A stretch of DNA of 64,000 nucleotides, taken from NCBI GenBank assembly GCA_044340485.1, contig JBIITN010000007.1, forward strand, positions 1 through 64,000, given 5' to 3'. Below, in pieces: positions 52,202 through 60,554 of this stretch. Below the pieces are notes generated by a model. The model was not told the origin of the DNA and ran no database searches. It worked only from the letters and a program-made list of their open reading frames with translations. The position numbers and the translations under genes are program-made. The stretch's first letter is position 1; every line of letters begins with the position of its first letter. This stretch comes from UBA2093 sp044340485. GTDB lineage: Bacteria; Actinomycetota; Acidimicrobiia; Acidimicrobiales; Ilumatobacteraceae.

Positions 52202-52310
52202 ACAATCACGGTACCTGTTCACTGCGACACAGGTCACCGTGACCTCTGGTTTACACCCATGCTCTCGTGGACGTAACGTAAGTCGTATTCGGGGGAATAC
52301 GCAGGTTCAT

Positions 52311-53141
52311 GTGTCGTTCCATGGAGTACGGGGGTCAACTCCGTGCCCAGGTCCAGACACCGCGCGGTACGGGGGCAACACCTCGTGCGTGGTTTTGCGT
52401 GTCGACAAAGACCAGCCATTGATCCTTGATCTCGGAACCGGATTGCGCACGTTTGGTAACTCCCATCGTTCATCGTTTGAAAATTCTGGTACGCCTTTAC
52501 ATGCAAGAGCCTTACTCACTCACTTGCATTGGGATCATGTCATGGGGTTGCCATTTTTTTCACCAATGCTGAATCCCGGGGCCACCCTCGACGTGTATGG
52601 CCCAGTACAAGAAGATGGCACATCGTTTGACACTGCTATGCGTGAGATGATCAAACCGCCGATGTTCCCAGTTCATTTGTCTGACTTCCCTGGAGAGTTT
52701 CGGTTTCATTCCATTGGTGAAGGCGAACTGGATCTCGGTGATTTTCACGTTACTGCTCGGTTGATTCCACACATTGGCGAAACGCTGGGCTACCGCATTC
52801 GACACAACGATCTTGTCGTGGCGTACTTGCCCGACGTACAACAACCTGTCGACGGATCACACGTTGTCGATGAAGCGATACTTGAACTGGCTGCTGATGC
52901 CGATTTATTAATTCATGATTCGCAGTACACGCCAGATGAATTTTCTCAACGCGCGAATTGGGGTCACTGCACAGCCGATTTCGCTATTACAACTGCACAA
53001 AAGTGTGGGGTGAAGTCGTTGGCCCTGTTCCATCATGATCCGTCACGAACCGATCACGATCTAGATCATTCGCCGTATGTCACCCATGATCATGGATTGC
53101 AGGTGTACGTTGCGCGCGAAGGGATGACGCTCTCTTTGTGA
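52311..53141 (+). CDS. metallo-beta-lactamase-fold hydrolase
   Basis: About 276 residues. FHGVRGSTPCPGPDTARYGGNTSCV is the N-terminal signature of an MBL subgroup related to PhnP/RNase Z-like metal-dependent hydrolases. The metal motif THLHWDH is complete, followed by IHDSQYTPDEF and a His in LFHHDPSRTD. GTG 52311 is selected because similarity starts there; the frame is open further upstream. Some relatives are cAMP/cGMP phosphodiesterase-like or act in signalling, but this copy has no recognisable extra domain. Confidence 0.83.
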   Translation: MSFHGVRGSTPCPGPDTARYGGNTSCVVLRVDKDQPLILDLGTGLRTFGNSHRSSFENSGTPLHARALLTHLHWDHVMGLPFFSPMLNPGATLDVYGPVQEDGTSFDTAMREMIKPPMFPVHLSDFPGEFRFHSIGEGELDLGDFHVTARLIPHIGETLGYRIRHNDLVVAYLPDVQQPVDGSHVVDEAILELAADADLLIHDSQYTPDEFSQRANWGHCTADFAITTAQKCGVKSLALFHHDPSRTDHDLDHSPYVTHDHGLQVYVAREGMTLSL

Positions 53142-53165
53142 GCGTCTCTGGTTTATTGTTGCGCC

Positions 53166-53690
53166 ATGTCTCTTTCTGTTGATTCAGCACATTTTCGCTC
53201 TGTGATGGGGCAGGTGCCGACGTCGGTTGTTGTTGTCACCGGATTTGATGCAGCAGGAGAGCCACACGGAATCACAATCGGCTCGTTTGTATCAGTGTCG
53301 CTGCAGCCACCGTTGGTGGGATTTTTCCCCGCGCTTGATTCGGTCACATGGGCAGCGATTGAGCCAAGTGGAACGTTCTGTGTGAATGTCTTGCGTGCCG
53401 ACCAAGCCGATCTCTGTTGGCAGTTTGCAAAAGAGGCCGATCACCGTTTCCAAGGAGTGGCATGGGCGCCTTCGCCAAACGGATCACCGATTCTTGAGGG
53501 TTGTATTGCGTGGATTGACTGCACCGTTCACTCAGTGACTGAGGTGGGCGATCATTACTTTGTTGTCGGTGATGTTGTGCACATGGCACACCATGATGAT
53601 GCCGCTCATTCTGTTAATGACACTCAGTCTGCAGATGCGATGATTTTCTATCGTGGCAAAGTGTCTAGTGCCGGTATTGCGACCCACTAG
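53166..53690 (+). CDS. flavin reductase family protein
   Basis: A 174-residue flavin reductase-like split-barrel protein. FRSVMGQVPTSVVVVTGFDAAGEPHGITIGSFVSVSLQPPLV is the family's FMN-binding N-terminal block, followed by FCVNVLRADQADLCWQFA. These proteins supply reduced flavin to a monooxygenase partner or act as small oxygenases. No oxygenase component lies next to it, so the partner is unknown. Confidence 0.9.
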   Translation: MSLSVDSAHFRSVMGQVPTSVVVVTGFDAAGEPHGITIGSFVSVSLQPPLVGFFPALDSVTWAAIEPSGTFCVNVLRADQADLCWQFAKEADHRFQGVAWAPSPNGSPILEGCIAWIDCTVHSVTEVGDHYFVVGDVVHMAHHDDAAHSVNDTQSADAMIFYRGKVSSAGIATH

Positions 53691-53720
53691 AAACACACGC
53701 ACAAGGCACTGGGATTGCAG

Positions 53721-54098
53721 ATGGTGAGTCGGATTGCAGCAATTGTGGTGGGAGCAGTGTTCTTGCTCGCTGGAGCTTCCAAAGCAGTCAACATGTCCCA
53801 GTGGTTGCGTGATGCGCGTTCACAGTCTGTGTGGAAACCAGTTGCCGTAGCTGTCCCAATTATCGAACTGGTTTTAGGTGGTTGTCTTGTGGGGCTGCCG
53901 GTGTCGCCATTGATACTTGGTCTCTCAACGGCGCTTTTATTGGTATTTACCGCGTTTCTTATTGCGCAAATTCGTGTTTCTAGTGATGTGCCATGTGCGT
54001 GTTTTGGATCTTTTTTGCGTCGGCCACCATCACTCAAAGATGTGTTGCGAAACCTTGCACTGATAGCGCTGTTATTTGTGTCTGCAGCGCTTGCTTAG
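53721..54098 (+). CDS. MauE/DoxX-like four-helix membrane protein
   Basis: A 125-residue protein with four hydrophobic helices. RIAAIVVGAVFLLAGASKAVN is the start, with a Lys in the first helix as in DoxX/MauE proteins. Later CACFGSFLRR, a Cys-x-Cys at the membrane edge, is characteristic of the MauE-like group linked to disulfide or redox chemistry. ATG 53721 is chosen over a TTG two codons earlier. It ends in a 4-bp convergent overlap with the peptidase gene. Confidence 0.8.
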   Translation: MVSRIAAIVVGAVFLLAGASKAVNMSQWLRDARSQSVWKPVAVAVPIIELVLGGCLVGLPVSPLILGLSTALLLVFTAFLIAQIRVSSDVPCACFGSFLRRPPSLKDVLRNLALIALLFVSAALA

Positions 54099-56119
54099 CT
54101 GACGCACGATATTGCAAACGACAAAGTACGTGCCTCGTCTCGCCATCTGTCGTAACGGCCCGATGGACCACCATGGCCGGCACCCATTTCGCAACGAAAA
54201 ACCACAGTTGTTTGTGGCGACACTGATCGAAGTTTGGCCACCCATTTTGCGGGTTCGTGATAACTCACTCGAGGGTCATTAATACCTGCGGTGACATACA
54301 GCGATGGGTATGTCACCGCGCGTGTGTTGTCATATGGTGAGTAGCTTGCGATGTACGAAGCAAATGGTTCATTTCGTGGATCGCCCCACTCTTCCCATTC
54401 GGTGACAGTGAGCGGAAGAGAAGGATCGCTCATGGTGTTGACCACATCTACGAATGGAACTTCTGCGATCGCGCCAGTAAAGACGTCGGGGGCAATGGTG
54501 ATGCACGCACCGACGAGCAATCCACCGGCGCTTCCACCACGAACCACCAACTTGTCCGCGGCTGACACTTTGACAGACACCAAATGCCGCGCACACGCAA
54601 TGGTGTCGGTAAATGTGTTGCGCTTGTGTAGCAACTTGCCGTTTTCGTACCAGCCGCGCCCCATCTCTCCGCCACCTCGAGGATGCACGAGAGCCCACAC
54701 CCAACCGCGGTCAAGAAGCGAGAGGCGCGCTGCTGAAAACCACGGTGGTAGCGATACTTCATATGAACCATATCCATAGATCAATGTGGGTGCAGTGCCG
54801 TCAAGCGATGTTGCACGATGATGGACGATGTCAATAGGTACCGACTCTCCGTCTTCAGCCGTGGCCCAGATGCGTGAGGAGATGTACTGAGACAGATCCG
54901 CATTCGGTACTTCAATTTGTTTCAAGACAGTTGTCGTTTGATCGGGAATGGAGTACCACGCAATTGTTGCTGGGGTAGTTAACGACTGATGCGTGAAACG
55001 AACTCCGGTAGTCGCAAAGTTGGGATTTGCATCAAGCTCTGCTTCGTGTGGTTCATCGCTGATCGAGAGTGGAGATATCACGCCATCGCGCGAGACCACA
55101 GAAATTACTTGTTGCCCTTTGCTCCAGCGCTGCATCACAGCATGATCTGCAAAGCAATCAAACTGGACAATTCGGTTGCCGGGAACATGGGGCACAAATC
55201 TTTGCCATGTTGCCGTATCGACTTCATTGGTGATCATCACCGAGAAGTCGAGTCCTTCTTTATTTGTGAGGACGACGAATTGGTCGCCCCAATGGTCGAT
55301 TGAGTACTCGATGTTGTCTTGTCGAGAACTGAAACATGTTGGTTGTGCAGCAGGATCGTGTGCGGGGATAATCCACGCTTCACTGGATGTGCGACTTGAA
55401 GACTCGATCACAATCCATTTGTCTGACCGGGTGCGGTCAACGCCAACGAAGAATCTTTCATCTGGTTCTTCGAAGACCTTGACATCTTCAGATGCGCTAG
55501 TTCCGATGCGATGGCGCCACACCTGCCACGGGCGCATTGCCTCGTCCGGGCGTACATAAAAAATCCATTGATCATCAAGCGACCATGCGGTGCCACCCCA
55601 TGATGTCTCTGGAACAAGATCATCGAGATCAATGCCAGTTGAGATGTCGCGGATTCGCAAGTCGTATAACTCGCTCCCGTCAGTGTCTGATGACCATGCG
55701 AGTAGTTGTTCGTTCGTGCTGATGTCGAATGCACTAATTGCAAAGTAATCATGACTGTGCGCTTCAACATTTTCGTCAAGAACGATGCTGTCAGTTGCTG
55801 AATCTGCGGTTGTGCCACGGGTATGTATGGCATAGCTCTGGCCTGTTTGTGTCTTGGTGGTGTGCCAGTAGTTGCCCTTTTGTACTGGCGGTGCAACGTC
55901 GTCTTCTTTGATCCGAGATTTGATTTCGGTAAATAGCTCCTCGATGCGCTCGGAGTGCGGCGCGAACCAGTCATCTGCATATGTATTCTCTGTATTGAGA
56001 TATCTGAGGGTGTCGGGGTCATCTTTGTCGGCAAGCCACGCAAATGGATCTGTGACTGTGCCGGTTGGCCGAATCCATTCGTGACTGCGTTGTGGGGCTT
56101 GTGGGGTTGAATCAGACAT
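54095..56119 (-). CDS. S9-family prolyl oligopeptidase / oligopeptidase B
   Basis: A 674-residue serine peptidase with an N-terminal beta-propeller (about 70-400) and a C-terminal alpha/beta-hydrolase domain. The nucleophile Ser is in RGGSAGGLL; NDPRVSYHEPAKW carries the Asp region and GAGHGGPSGRYDRW the catalytic His. YGSYEVSLPPWFS and HPRGGGEMGRGWYE are typical of oligopeptidase B, which cuts after basic residues in short peptides. No signal peptide is seen, so it is cytoplasmic. GTG-ATG at the start; ATG 56119 is chosen. Confidence 0.93.
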   Translation of the reverse strand: MSDSTPQAPQRSHEWIRPTGTVTDPFAWLADKDDPDTLRYLNTENTYADDWFAPHSERIEELFTEIKSRIKEDDVAPPVQKGNYWHTTKTQTGQSYAIHTRGTTADSATDSIVLDENVEAHSHDYFAISAFDISTNEQLLAWSSDTDGSELYDLRIRDISTGIDLDDLVPETSWGGTAWSLDDQWIFYVRPDEAMRPWQVWRHRIGTSASEDVKVFEEPDERFFVGVDRTRSDKWIVIESSSRTSSEAWIIPAHDPAAQPTCFSSRQDNIEYSIDHWGDQFVVLTNKEGLDFSVMITNEVDTATWQRFVPHVPGNRIVQFDCFADHAVMQRWSKGQQVISVVSRDGVISPLSISDEPHEAELDANPNFATTGVRFTHQSLTTPATIAWYSIPDQTTTVLKQIEVPNADLSQYISSRIWATAEDGESVPIDIVHHRATSLDGTAPTLIYGYGSYEVSLPPWFSAARLSLLDRGWVWALVHPRGGGEMGRGWYENGKLLHKRNTFTDTIACARHLVSVKVSAADKLVVRGGSAGGLLVGACITIAPDVFTGAIAEVPFVDVVNTMSDPSLPLTVTEWEEWGDPRNEPFASYIASYSPYDNTRAVTYPSLYVTAGINDPRVSYHEPAKWVAKLRSVSPQTTVVFRCEMGAGHGGPSGRYDRWRDEARTLSFAISCVS

Positions 56120-56145
56120 CACGGTTGAGGTTATGGCGCAGTGCC

Positions 56146-56442
56146 ATGTACCGTGTCAGTGTGCGCGTATGGATCGATCAAGATTTGTGTACCGGCGATG
56201 GTTTATGTGTCGATCACTGTCCCGATGTGTTCGGTCAATTAGAAGACGGCATCGCATACGTCATTGAAAAGGGAACTCCGTTAAACGACCCTGGTGGATC
56301 CGGTTCACTGGCAGAAGTGCCCGCTCGTTATCTCGATGCTGTCGTACAAGCTGCCGACGTTTGTCCGGGGGAATGCATATTCATTGAAATCGATGAACCG
56401 ATTGTTGATGTAACTTTTGGCACACCACAAACTGCTGCATAA
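56146..56442 (+). CDS. small ferredoxin, probably [3Fe-4S]
   Basis: A 98-residue ferredoxin. Cys15 and Cys21 (CTGDGLC), with Asp at the +3 position of the first Cys, and Cys73 followed by Pro (VCPGEC) form a [3Fe-4S]-type set; Cys25 and Cys77 are additional. WIDQDLCTGDGLCVDHCP is typical of actinobacterial ferredoxins that feed cytochromes P450 or other oxygenases. No P450 is encoded in the window. GTG 56161 is an alternative start that fits related proteins beginning MRVWID. Confidence 0.88.
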   Translation: MYRVSVRVWIDQDLCTGDGLCVDHCPDVFGQLEDGIAYVIEKGTPLNDPGGSGSLAEVPARYLDAVVQAADVCPGECIFIEIDEPIVDVTFGTPQTAA

Positions 56443-56457
56443 ACCTCCGAAGGTTTT
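56441..56457 (+). terminator. ferredoxin terminator hairpin
   Basis: AAACCT (56441-56446) and AGGTTT (56451-56456) form a six-pair stem around the loop CCGA, followed by T, C, T, T. It starts at the ferredoxin stop codon and is the clearest intrinsic-terminator-like structure in the window, although the stem is short and A/T-rich. Confidence 0.5.
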
Positions 56458-56781
56458 CTTAACATTGTGGTGCGGTGGCCAAATCGACATGGCATCGCGC
56501 AGGGTTTCAGGAACTCACAACTGAGTAGTTTTTAAGGACTGATATCCATTGCAAATAGCAACTTCTTCAGAAACATGATGTTTCACTCGAGACACGTGAG
56601 CTGTCGTTGACAGTTGTTTGCAGAGTGCTAACGAAATGTTTCGGTAACGATAAACACTTTGTTGTCGGAATGAATGAGAGATGCCGGTCTGATGAAGTGA
56701 GGTGACGCTTACGGTGTTACGTGATGCAGTTTGTTTTATCGTGAGAAATTTGTACTCGCAAATCAGTTGCAAATCAGCGAC
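56458..56781. other. gene-free stretch upstream of the HxlR gene
   Basis: About 320 bp with no convincing ORF on either strand and no tRNA or other RNA that I recognise. It is more A+T-rich than its surroundings. It contains a short direct repeat, GCAAATCAG, at 56759 and 56769, just before the HxlR promoter region. It is the longest non-coding stretch in the window. It may hold the HxlR promoter or a small RNA; neither is demonstrated. Confidence 0.6.
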
Positions 56782-56809
56782 ACATGCATGTCATAACATT
56801 ATTAATAAT
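56782..56809. promoter_or_regulatory. two palindromes before the HxlR-type regulator
   Basis: ACATGCATGT (56782-56791) and ATTATTAATAAT (56798-56809) are perfect palindromes placed just before the ATG at 56811. HxlR-family dimers bind inverted repeats, so these are candidate autoregulatory sites. The second is A/T-only and may simply be part of the promoter. Confidence 0.4.
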
Positions 56810-56810
56810 C

Positions 56811-57272
56811 ATGAAACGTTCAAGTGTGTCCCATCTCAACTCCGGTATTGCGCGTGCCTTGGAGGTGGTTGGTGAATGGTGGACACCGTTGATCATTCGC
56901 GAAGTGTTCTTGGGCCATACTCGGTATGACGAGATACAGGGACAACTCGGTATTGCGCGAAATGTTCTATCCGATCGTTTGAGCTCTCTAGTTGGTGCGG
57001 GTGTCTTGGTGCGTGTGCAGTATTCCGAACGTCCGCAACGATTCGAATATCAGCTCACAGAAATGGGTCGCGATCTTTTCGGTACGTTAGTGATGTTGAA
57101 GTCGTGGGGCGACAGGTGGTTGTCTGGTGACGCCGTGACTGAGTCGGTCAATCACGCTGCATGTGGTACAACTGTGACTCCCATGGTGTGGTGCGAGCGG
57201 TGCCAAAAAATGGTCAATCACGATGAATATGCTCTCGGCGAAGCGTCGTCAGTCGCAGATCAGATTTTGTAA
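56811..57272 (+). CDS. HxlR-family transcriptional regulator
   Basis: A 153-residue winged-helix regulator. IARALEVVGEWWTPLIIREVFLGHTRYDEIQGQLGIARNVLSDRLSSLV contains the HxlR signature (WWTPLIIRE and the recognition helix). The C-terminal part holds four Cys (AACGTT, VWCERCQ) arranged like a small zinc or redox site, which is an extension beyond the standard domain. ATG 56811 is chosen because an upstream ATG at 56784 would add residues unlike the family and lies within a palindrome. Target genes unknown. Confidence 0.9.
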   Translation: MKRSSVSHLNSGIARALEVVGEWWTPLIIREVFLGHTRYDEIQGQLGIARNVLSDRLSSLVGAGVLVRVQYSERPQRFEYQLTEMGRDLFGTLVMLKSWGDRWLSGDAVTESVNHAACGTTVTPMVWCERCQKMVNHDEYALGEASSVADQIL

Positions 57273-57330
57273 CTAACAAACTGTTTATTACTTTAAATTT
57301 AGCGGGCAATCGCACTATCTTGTGGGTCAC

Positions 57331-58155
57331 ATGTCTCGTCGCGGTTCAACATCATCGCATCGCGCCGTTGCAGTTTCAATCACGGCATTGCTGATCACTG
57401 CACAATTTGCCTTTATTGCATGTGCAGATCTCGATAACGACGCATCGCAGTTGGCCGATTCAGCATCGTCGTCAAGTTCAACAGTGGCACGGCCGGGCGA
57501 GACAACCACAGTCCCTGCGCAAGTAAACACCACGACAACATTGGTGAAATCTACGGACAATTCTGGGGACACATCGTTAGCTGCAACAGAAGTGTTGGCA
57601 CAATTGGTAGTTACCAATGAAGTGGGCTCTGGATATGATCGAGATTTGTTTCGGCATTGGGTAGATGTCGACGGCGATGGATGCGATACGAGACAAGAGG
57701 TTCTCATTCGTGATAGTCGAACATTTCCTCAGATCGATCCGTATCGATGCAAGGTGATTGCTGGTGATTGGTATTCACCGTATGACGGCGCTATGTGGGA
57801 GAACCCAAGTGACGTCGACATCGACCATGTTGTTGCATTGAAAGAAGCATGGGATTCGGGTGCATGGAAATGGAGCAGTGAACACCGTCGTGCGTTTGCC
57901 AATGATCTTTCTGATTCACGATCGCTCATGGCTGTGACAGATTCGGTCAACCAGAGCAAAGGCGATCGGGACCCGTCTCAATGGTTGCCGCCACGACGCG
58001 ATTATCGCTGCACCTATATCTCCATCTGGTTGGCCGTCAAGGCCAGGTGGGTTCTGACAGTGGATCCAAGTGAGGCTGGCATGATTCGATCGATGCTGAA
58101 TGAGGAATGTCGAGGGTTGCGAGTGGCTAAATGGGCTCCAGCCCCGATAGCGTGA
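57331..58155 (+). CDS. surface-anchored HNH-nuclease-like (DUF1524-type) protein
   Basis: A 274-residue protein with an N-terminal hydrophobic signal (ALLITAQFAFIAC) ending at a Cys suitable for lipidation. A Ser/Thr-rich linker (about 35-85) follows, then a nuclease-like domain with DVDIDHVVALKEAWDSGAW, DSRSLMAVTDSVNQSKGDRDPSQW and CTYISIWLAVKARW. The DHV...N...K arrangement is that of secreted actinobacterial HNH proteins. It would act outside the cell, for example in DNA breakdown. The lipobox is weak, so it may instead be secreted. The bL37-like ORF starts 8 bp after its stop codon. Confidence 0.85.
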   Translation: MSRRGSTSSHRAVAVSITALLITAQFAFIACADLDNDASQLADSASSSSSTVARPGETTTVPAQVNTTTTLVKSTDNSGDTSLAATEVLAQLVVTNEVGSGYDRDLFRHWVDVDGDGCDTRQEVLIRDSRTFPQIDPYRCKVIAGDWYSPYDGAMWENPSDVDIDHVVALKEAWDSGAWKWSSEHRRAFANDLSDSRSLMAVTDSVNQSKGDRDPSQWLPPRRDYRCTYISIWLAVKARWVLTVDPSEAGMIRSMLNEECRGLRVAKWAPAPIA

Positions 58156-58162
58156 CAGCCCT

Positions 58163-58249
58163 ATGTCGAAGAAGACCAAGAAGCGCAAAGCACGGCTTCG
58201 CCGCTCAAAAGCCAATCACGGCAAGCGCCCGAACCTCGGTCGCGGTTAA
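58163..58249 (+). CDS. bL37-like small basic ribosomal protein candidate
   Basis: A 28-codon ORF encoding a very basic peptide: MSKKTKKRKARLRRSK at the N-terminus, then ANHGKRPNLGRG. The KANHGKRPN block matches, from memory, bL37, the 24-residue protein found in the 50S subunit of Mycobacterium smegmatis and in other actinobacteria. About half the residues are Lys or Arg. It starts 8 bp after the HNH gene stop with no strong ribosome-binding site. Too short for ordinary gene prediction. I infer a large-subunit ribosomal protein. Confidence 0.75.
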   Translation: MSKKTKKRKARLRRSKANHGKRPNLGRG

Positions 58250-58305
58250 GTCCGTTCTCCTCATCTCTTTTTGAACCTGCTACATCCAGGTGTCGGTATC
58301 TAATC

Positions 58306-58947
58306 GTGCAACTTGCAGAGATCACGGTTGGCGGAACCTCTGATACGTGGTCCCAAATCGGACTGAGTGTGCATGAAAATGTGGCCCAAGTGGCAGATGT
58401 GCTCATTCGAATTGACGGATCGAACACTGTGGTCTCTTCTTGCAGTTTCATAGCAGGTTCATCAGTCGGCGGTAACTCGAGGCATAGATCCATTGATGGG
58501 TTACCAATTCGACTTCTCACATCTGCGCCAAGTTCTCCATTTACTTCACGACAGATGACCCAAGATATTCAATTCACCGGCATTGACCATGTTGTGATTA
58601 CCACCGATGATCTAGGTCGCACGAGTGCAGAAATTGAGCGGGTGCTTGGTGTTGCCTGTGCGCGTATACGCGATGCTGGGCATTCCGTGACGCAGGCATT
58701 TCACAAATTAGATAACACCATTTTGGAACTAGTGACCGGCTTACACGTCAAACATGCTGGTGCAAAGTGGTGGGGATTTGTATTAACAATTGATGATATT
58801 GATAGCTGGTGGTCTGATGTGGGCAACAGTGTTGCGTCGGCACCTCGCGACGCAGTGCAACCGGGTCGTCGTATATCAACAATCCGACCCGAGGTGGGTT
58901 TGGGCGTGCCGGTCGCTGTGATGTCGCCACACGTACGCGCAAGTTAG
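58306..58947 (+). CDS. VOC/glyoxalase-like protein
   Basis: A 213-residue protein with two vicinal-oxygen-chelate-like halves. The first begins VQLAEITVGGTSDTWSQIGLSV; the second begins GIDHVVITTDDLGRTSAEIERVLG and continues with NTILELVTG and GFVLTIDDID. Metal ligands typical of active dioxygenases or glyoxalase I (His in GIDHV, Glu in LELVT) are partly present. The role may be in resistance or small-molecule metabolism, but none is assigned. GTG start at 58306; convergent with the nuclease gene. Confidence 0.75.
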   Translation: MQLAEITVGGTSDTWSQIGLSVHENVAQVADVLIRIDGSNTVVSSCSFIAGSSVGGNSRHRSIDGLPIRLLTSAPSSPFTSRQMTQDIQFTGIDHVVITTDDLGRTSAEIERVLGVACARIRDAGHSVTQAFHKLDNTILELVTGLHVKHAGAKWWGFVLTIDDIDSWWSDVGNSVASAPRDAVQPGRRISTIRPEVGLGVPVAVMSPHVRAS

Positions 58948-58976
58948 AGACTGCTCGTCATTTGTTGGAACAGTGG

Positions 58977-59945
58977 TTAGTTAGAGTCGTACTCATCGTC
59001 GGTGGATCCCTCGTCGCGTTGACGCAAAAATCGTTGACCTTCTTCGCACGTTTCGTTGAGTGGGCACCAATAACACTGAGTTCCTGAGCGCCGGGTGGGC
59101 GGGCGTGCGGCGGTGACAAGTTCGGCCATGGTGCGAATGCCGTCTGCGGTTCGCCGTACAGAAGCCATCAACAAAGACTCACTGACTTCTTCATGATCTA
59201 GTCGCGCGGCATCAAGAGAATATGTACCGAGCTGGCGTGGCGGCTGGCGCGAACGCAATGTTTCTACAAGTGCATAAAAACGAAGATCATCTCGATGAGT
59301 TGAGGTGATGCGCCCAGTCTTTAAGTCGATGATTACTTTGCGTCCCACTGCTCCGAGCACTAAATCCATGCGTGCTGTGAGAATGATTGAACGCTGAAAC
59401 AGTTCGTATCGCGCTGTGTACTCAACCAGCGGACGCCATGTTGTCTTAATGGGTGGAAAACACTCAACAAAATTTGCAACTGCACCAACAACTGCACCAC
59501 GAAGTTCTGCCATTTCATGTGCAGATAACTGGGAGAGAAATTCTGATGCACTTTCACGAGGGTTATCGGCCACGCTTGTGATGGCAGCATCGACAACGTC
59601 ACCGGGGATAACGGCGGTGCGCCAGTTAAGAAGCAATTCAATAGCCTTGTGCACGATGGTGCCGCGCACCGTGTTGATATTCCATGCAAAAGGTTCTGCA
59701 CGAATTGCCATGTGGTGGCTTTCGCAACCGTGAACAGTTGCGAGATAGTGCTTGTTCACTCGCAGCGGAGTCTCGGGATCAAACATGTCCGCGAGATCTG
59801 AGAGAGCTGCTGTGAGATGACTTTCGACAGTGGTGACAACTTCGCTTGGGAGTGGTTGCCAGCCCTCTGGCAAACCAAGTGCATCGAGAACGTCAGTCTG
59901 AAGTGGATTGAGGGACTGAAGAGGATTGGGGTCACTGTTCGTCAC
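58977..59945 (-). CDS. RecB-like PD-(D/E)XK nuclease with Fe-S-type cysteines
   Basis: A 322-residue exonuclease-like protein. The PD-(D/E)XK core shows His99 (GTIVHKAIELL), Asp194 (TARMDLVLG) and Asp207-x-Lys209 (IIDLKTGR), followed by DDLRFYALVETL. Cys74 near the N-terminus plus Cys291, Cys294 and Cys300 (C-x2-C-x5-C) at the C-terminus form the split four-Cys set seen in AddB, Cas4 and related iron-sulfur nucleases. No helicase domain or CRISPR gene is nearby. GTG 59945 is chosen because the longer start would overlap the divergent gene. Likely single-strand DNA end processing. Confidence 0.85.
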   Translation of the reverse strand: MTNSDPNPLQSLNPLQTDVLDALGLPEGWQPLPSEVVTTVESHLTAALSDLADMFDPETPLRVNKHYLATVHGCESHHMAIRAEPFAWNINTVRGTIVHKAIELLLNWRTAVIPGDVVDAAITSVADNPRESASEFLSQLSAHEMAELRGAVVGAVANFVECFPPIKTTWRPLVEYTARYELFQRSIILTARMDLVLGAVGRKVIIDLKTGRITSTHRDDLRFYALVETLRSRQPPRQLGTYSLDAARLDHEEVSESLLMASVRRTADGIRTMAELVTAARPPTRRSGTQCYWCPLNETCEEGQRFLRQRDEGSTDDEYDSN

Positions 59946-59985
59946 AGGTGCCACCTTGCCACACCCCTCTGACACAGTGTGGGAC

Positions 59986-60408
59986 ATGCGGGCAACGGCA
60001 ACATCTCTCACCACCACCTTTGCTGATGCCGCACGCGTGCTCGCCGACGCAGCTCACTCACTTCAACTTGTGGTGCCAGGATTTCGTACACCGCCACGAA
60101 TAGTTGGCATGGATCGAACCATTCGTCGTTCGTCCGATGGTGTTGGTGGAGTAGTCGCAGTGCGTTTACGTGATCGCCCTTTCACCGCAGTCGTGTCGGA
60201 CATGATTGAAGGGGTTATTGCAATTAACAGATTGCAACCCCCCGATGCCGATCGCATACGCAATGCGTTGTGGCCTGTCATGTTGCAATTCACCATGTAC
60301 CAATCCAGCAAGATGCAATCAACAAGCCACGCTCGCACGTCGTCACCTCAGGGTGGTCAAGGTTCTCGCACCGATGCGTCCGAGATGGTCATTGCTCGCG
60401 TAGCCTGA
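59986..60408 (+). CDS. hypothetical protein
   Basis: About 140 residues with an alpha/beta pattern: ATSLTTTFADAARVLADAAHSLQL, then PGFRTPPRIVGMDRTIRRSSDGVGGVVAVRLRDRPFTAVVSDMIEGVIAINRL. I do not recognise a family, though FRTPPR...DRTIRR looks like a conserved block. The C-terminal 35 residues are Ser/Gln-rich and probably disordered. It is divergent from the RecB-like nuclease (40-bp gap) and lies 9 bp before tRNA-Leu. Start at ATG 59986; GTG 59977 is possible. Confidence 0.65.
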   Translation: MRATATSLTTTFADAARVLADAAHSLQLVVPGFRTPPRIVGMDRTIRRSSDGVGGVVAVRLRDRPFTAVVSDMIEGVIAINRLQPPDADRIRNALWPVMLQFTMYQSSKMQSTSHARTSSPQGGQGSRTDASEMVIARVA

Positions 60409-60417
60409 CAATCTCCA

Positions 60418-60501
60418 GCCCGGATGGCGGAATTGGCAGACGCAGGGGGCTTAAACCCCCCGGGTGGCAACACCTTGCGGGTTCGACTCCCGCTCCGGGC
60501 A
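60418..60501 (+). tRNA. tRNA-Leu (UAA)
   Basis: The acceptor arm GCCCGGA pairs with TCCGGGC, and GTTCGACTC forms the T-loop region. A long variable arm (GGGTGGCAACACC) marks a class II tRNA. The anticodon stem GGGGG/CCCCC encloses loop CTTAAAC with anticodon TAA at 60452-60454, so it reads UUA leucine codons. CCA is not encoded; the sequence ends with discriminator A. Confidence 0.96.
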
Positions 60502-60554
60502 CGCTATTTGTCATTGTGGGGGCTGGTCACTTCACCATTAGGGTGGCAAGCCAC

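Noticed and set aside
60418..60501. Integrated element at tRNA-Leu
   Set aside because: No integrase, no repeat of the tRNA 3' end, and no change in gene style were seen on either side.
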